DNA of 8,493 bases from Alistipes sp. (GTDB lineage: Bacteria; Bacteroidota; Bacteroidia; Bacteroidales; Rikenellaceae), in assembly GCA_017380275.1 (NCBI GenBank), contig JAFOEH010000016.1, forward strand, positions 1 to 8,493. Direction: 5' to 3'. Below are positions 6,907 to 8,493 of the stretch, one piece after another. How positions within the stretch are numbered: position 1 is the stretch's first letter; each line of letters opens with the position of its first letter. Below the pieces are notes generated by a model. It did not search any database. It was not told the DNA's origin and saw only the letters and a program-made list of their open reading frames with translations. The position numbers were made by a program, and so were the translations under genes.

Positions 6907-6946
6907 TCAGCCGAAAGGAGAACCCACTCTAAAACAGGAAACCAGA

Positions 6947-7555
6947 ATGAAAATCAGACCTTGGAGAATATTCCGCAGATTCTACCCCGACTATGTATGG
7001 GAGATCGAGGATCGCAACGGCGTATATCTCACCTTCGACGACGGGCCTACACCAGGCGTGACGGAGTGGGTGCTCTCCACGCTCAGCCGTTACGATGCCA
7101 AGGCTACGTTCTTTATGCTGGGTAAGAATGCGGAGCAGTATCCCGATCTATTTCAGCGAATCATAAAGGAGGGACACAAGGTTGGTAACCACACATATTC
7201 GCATCAGAAGGGTTGGGGAATGTCGCTCGAGCGATACATCGAGGATGTCGATCTGGCGGACGGAATACTCCACACCGAACTCTTCCGCCCACCCTACGGG
7301 CAGGTTACACCTGCGCAGATGCGTGCCGTGGGACAGCGTTACAAGATAATTATGGGACGCATATTCTCGCGCGACTACGCTGTAACTGTTACGCCTGAGA
7401 TGTGCGTAAAGGGCGTATTGAAGCACATCGAGCCGGGGTGCATCATCAGCTTTCACGACAGCGACAAGTCGTTCCGCAATATGAGTTATGCCCTGCCACG
7501 CGTGTTGGAGCGCGTGCGCGAATTGGGATTAAAGTGTAAAATAATCGAGTTGTAA
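6947..7555 (+). CDS. Polysaccharide deacetylase (NodB homology, CE4 family)
   Basis: A 202-residue metal-dependent deacetylase predicted to remove N- or O-acetyl groups from a carbohydrate. CE4 motifs in order: YLTFDDGPTPG (27-37) with catalytic base Asp31 and metal ligand Asp32; GNHTYSHQ (80-87) with metal ligands His82 and His86; FRPPYGQ (113-119); MGRIFSRDY (136-144), a degenerate motif 4 in which the usual aromatic residue before the SxD is not present; and IISFHDS (166-172) with His170. The domain fills the entire protein, with no signal peptide or membrane helix, so export is not evident. Such short forms are common in Bacteroidota. The start at 6947 gives the full N-terminal strand, and an AGGAAA lies about 7 bases upstream. 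The stop TAA shares its last A with the ATG of the following ubiX-like gene, implying translational coupling. The substrate is unknown. Confidence 0.93.
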   Translation: MKIRPWRIFRRFYPDYVWEIEDRNGVYLTFDDGPTPGVTEWVLSTLSRYDAKATFFMLGKNAEQYPDLFQRIIKEGHKVGNHTYSHQKGWGMSLERYIEDVDLADGILHTELFRPPYGQVTPAQMRAVGQRYKIIMGRIFSRDYAVTVTPEMCVKGVLKHIEPGCIISFHDSDKSFRNMSYALPRVLERVRELGLKCKIIEL

Positions 7556-8115
7556 TGAAGGTAATTGTAGCCGTAACGGCCGCGAGCGGCGCTATCTACG
7601 CCCGTCTTGTGCTGGAGCATCTGTTGCGCTCGGCCGAAGTGAAGCGCATAGCCCTGATTATGAGCGAAAAGGCAGCCGAGGTGGTAGCCTTCGAGGGAGA
7701 GCAGCTGCCCCAATCGGAGCGAATCACGGTGTGCGACAACCACGATATGTTCTCGGAGGTAGCAAGTGGCTCGGCCCGCTGGGATGCAATGGTGGTGGTG
7801 CCTGCATCGATGGGTACGGTCGGACGTATTGCGGCGGGGGTGTCGCAGACGCTCATCGAGCGTGCGGCTGACGTGATGCTCAAGGAGCGCCGACGACTGA
7901 TTTGCGTGGTGAGGGAGGCGCCCTACTCGCTCATACACCTGCGAAATATGACTACGCTGACGGAGGCAGGGGCGATCATCCTGCCCGCATCGCCATCCTT
8001 CTACTCGCACCCCACAACAATCGAAGAGGCCGCTGCGACAATCGTCGAGCGAGTGATGGATCTGTGTGGCGTGGAGCAGGCTGCACACCGCTTCGAGGGA
8101 CGCGAAGGAAAATAA
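7555..8115 (+). CDS. ubiX: UbiX-type flavin prenyltransferase
   Basis: A 186-residue enzyme predicted to attach a dimethylallyl group to FMN, making the prenyl-FMN cofactor used by UbiD-type decarboxylases. The flavodoxin-like start VTAASGAIYARLVLEHLL (7-24) has the SGA-Y nucleotide-binding pattern, although the usual Gly before Ala-Ser is Ala here. The VPASMGTVGRIAAGVS block (82-97) follows. Residues equivalent by constant offset to the Pseudomonas UbiX active site are all present: Arg103 in IERAAD, Lys110 in LKERR, Arg120-Glu121 in REAP, and Tyr150 in SFYSHP. The length is typical. The gene overlaps the deacetylase stop by one base, so both are probably one transcript. No UbiD-like partner is in the window, so the pathway served (quinone synthesis or aromatic acid decarboxylation) cannot be assigned. 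Confidence 0.94.
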   Translation: MKVIVAVTAASGAIYARLVLEHLLRSAEVKRIALIMSEKAAEVVAFEGEQLPQSERITVCDNHDMFSEVASGSARWDAMVVVPASMGTVGRIAAGVSQTLIERAADVMLKERRRLICVVREAPYSLIHLRNMTTLTEAGAIILPASPSFYSHPTTIEEAAATIVERVMDLCGVEQAAHRFEGREGK

Positions 8116-8150
8116 ATCGACAGATTTAGTGCGGTTTGCATATTTTTTAT

Positions 8151-8158
8151 TACCTTTG
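8151..8158 (+). promoter_or_regulatory. -7 promoter element for the EF-P gene
   Basis: TACCTTTG is an exact TAnnTTTG in an A/T-rich tract, 42 bases before the EF-P ATG. A TTTG at 8135-8138 is only 12 bases away, too close for a standard -33; TTAG at 8126-8129 (21 bases) is a weak alternative. The leader just before the start (8181-8200) is A/T-rich without a Shine-Dalgarno site, as is common for well-translated Bacteroidota genes. Confidence 0.6.
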
Positions 8159-8200
8159 CGCCGTCAAAAGGGAAAATTCTAATAAAAAAACTATAACATT

Positions 8201-8493
8201 ATGACTATCACAGCATCTGATATCAAGATTGGTATGTGCATCGAGATGGACAACAAGACTTTCCTTGTTGTGGATTTCCAGCACTGCAAGCCCGGTAAGG
8301 GTCCCGCTTTCGTTCGTTCAAAGCTCAAGAACCTTGAGAACGGTTATGTTCTCGAGAAGACCTTCTCTTCTGTAAGCCAGAAGATTGAGCAGGTTCGTGT
8401 TGAGCGCCGTCCCTACCAGTTCACATACGAGGATGATTTGGGCGCACACTTCATGCACACCGAGACCTTCGAGGAGATTAACATCGACAAGAA
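8201..8493 (+). CDS. efp: Elongation factor P, 5' part (cut by window end)
   Basis: The first 97 codons of EF-P run open to the window edge; the full protein is usually about 185-190 residues. EF-P binds ribosomes stalled on consecutive prolines and promotes peptide-bond formation. The KOW-like N-terminal domain is clear: MTITASDIKIGMCIEMDNK, then FLVVDFQHCKPGKGPAFVRSKLKN, in which Lys33 in the PGKG loop occupies the position of the modified Lys34 of E. coli EF-P. It is followed by LEKTFSS and the second domain, with VERRPYQFTYED. Codon choice differs from its neighbours, with many GTT, CTT and TCT codons, consistent with high expression. No EF-P modification enzyme gene is visible nearby. 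It has its own -7 element, so it is probably a separate unit from ubiX. Confidence 0.95.
   Translation, partial: MTITASDIKIGMCIEMDNKTFLVVDFQHCKPGKGPAFVRSKLKNLENGYVLEKTFSSVSQKIEQVRVERRPYQFTYEDDLGAHFMHTETFEEINIDK

Noticed and set aside
7486..8088. 200-codon open frame on the minus strand across the end of the deacetylase and ubiX
   Set aside because: It spans two well-supported genes in antisense. The His/Arg/Cys-rich translation looks like a shadow frame.
8135..8138. TTTG as the -33 element of the EF-P promoter
   Set aside because: The 12-base distance to the -7 box is too short for the usual spacing of about 19-21.

Overview
The window looks like chromosomal housekeeping DNA from a member of the Bacteroidales, probably Alistipes-like (Rikenellaceae). 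Three things support this. There are several copies of the Bacteroidota promoter -7 element TAnnTTTG. Start codons are mostly preceded by A/T-rich sequence rather than good Shine-Dalgarno sites. Several genes belong to families typical of the phylum: a DUF4837 lipoprotein, a DUF5672 glycosyltransferase, a DPP IV with a signal peptide, and a glucosaminidase with LysM domains. The genus is an impression from family content and moderate GC, not a proof.

Layout: bases 1-103 hold the last 33 codons of an unidentified plus-strand gene, followed by a strong hairpin terminator (133-178). A minus-strand group of three closely packed genes follows (177-4015; gaps of 13 bases each). In transcription order it encodes a secreted GH73-type N-acetylglucosaminidase with two LysM domains, a 228-residue protein of unknown function, and dipeptidyl peptidase IV. 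The intergenic region at 4016-4106 carries two good promoters that face each other. One drives this operon leftward. The other drives a plus-strand pair rightward: a GT2-type glycosyltransferase (4107-4826) and a DUF5672 glycosyltransferase (4923-5774), separated by a long hairpin (4860-4907). The DUF5672 gene converges on, and overlaps by 67 bases, the 3' end of a minus-strand DUF4837 lipoprotein gene (5708-6775). That gene diverges from a plus-strand pair, a NodB-type polysaccharide deacetylase (6947-7555) and a UbiX-type flavin prenyltransferase (7555-8115). This pair is joined by a TAATG stop/start overlap. The window ends inside the gene for elongation factor P (from 8201), which has its own -7 element.

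How the genes relate: much of the window concerns the cell surface (peptidoglycan hydrolase, periplasmic exopeptidase, lipoprotein, two glycosyltransferases, a carbohydrate deacetylase). UbiX makes the prenyl-FMN cofactor for UbiD-type decarboxylases, and EF-P is a translation factor. I see no mobile element, tRNA, rRNA, CRISPR array, toxin-antitoxin pair or defence gene. I also see no convincing new biological system. The most useful leads are the face-to-face promoters, the convergent coding overlap, the inter-gene hairpin and the uncharacterised 228-residue protein.
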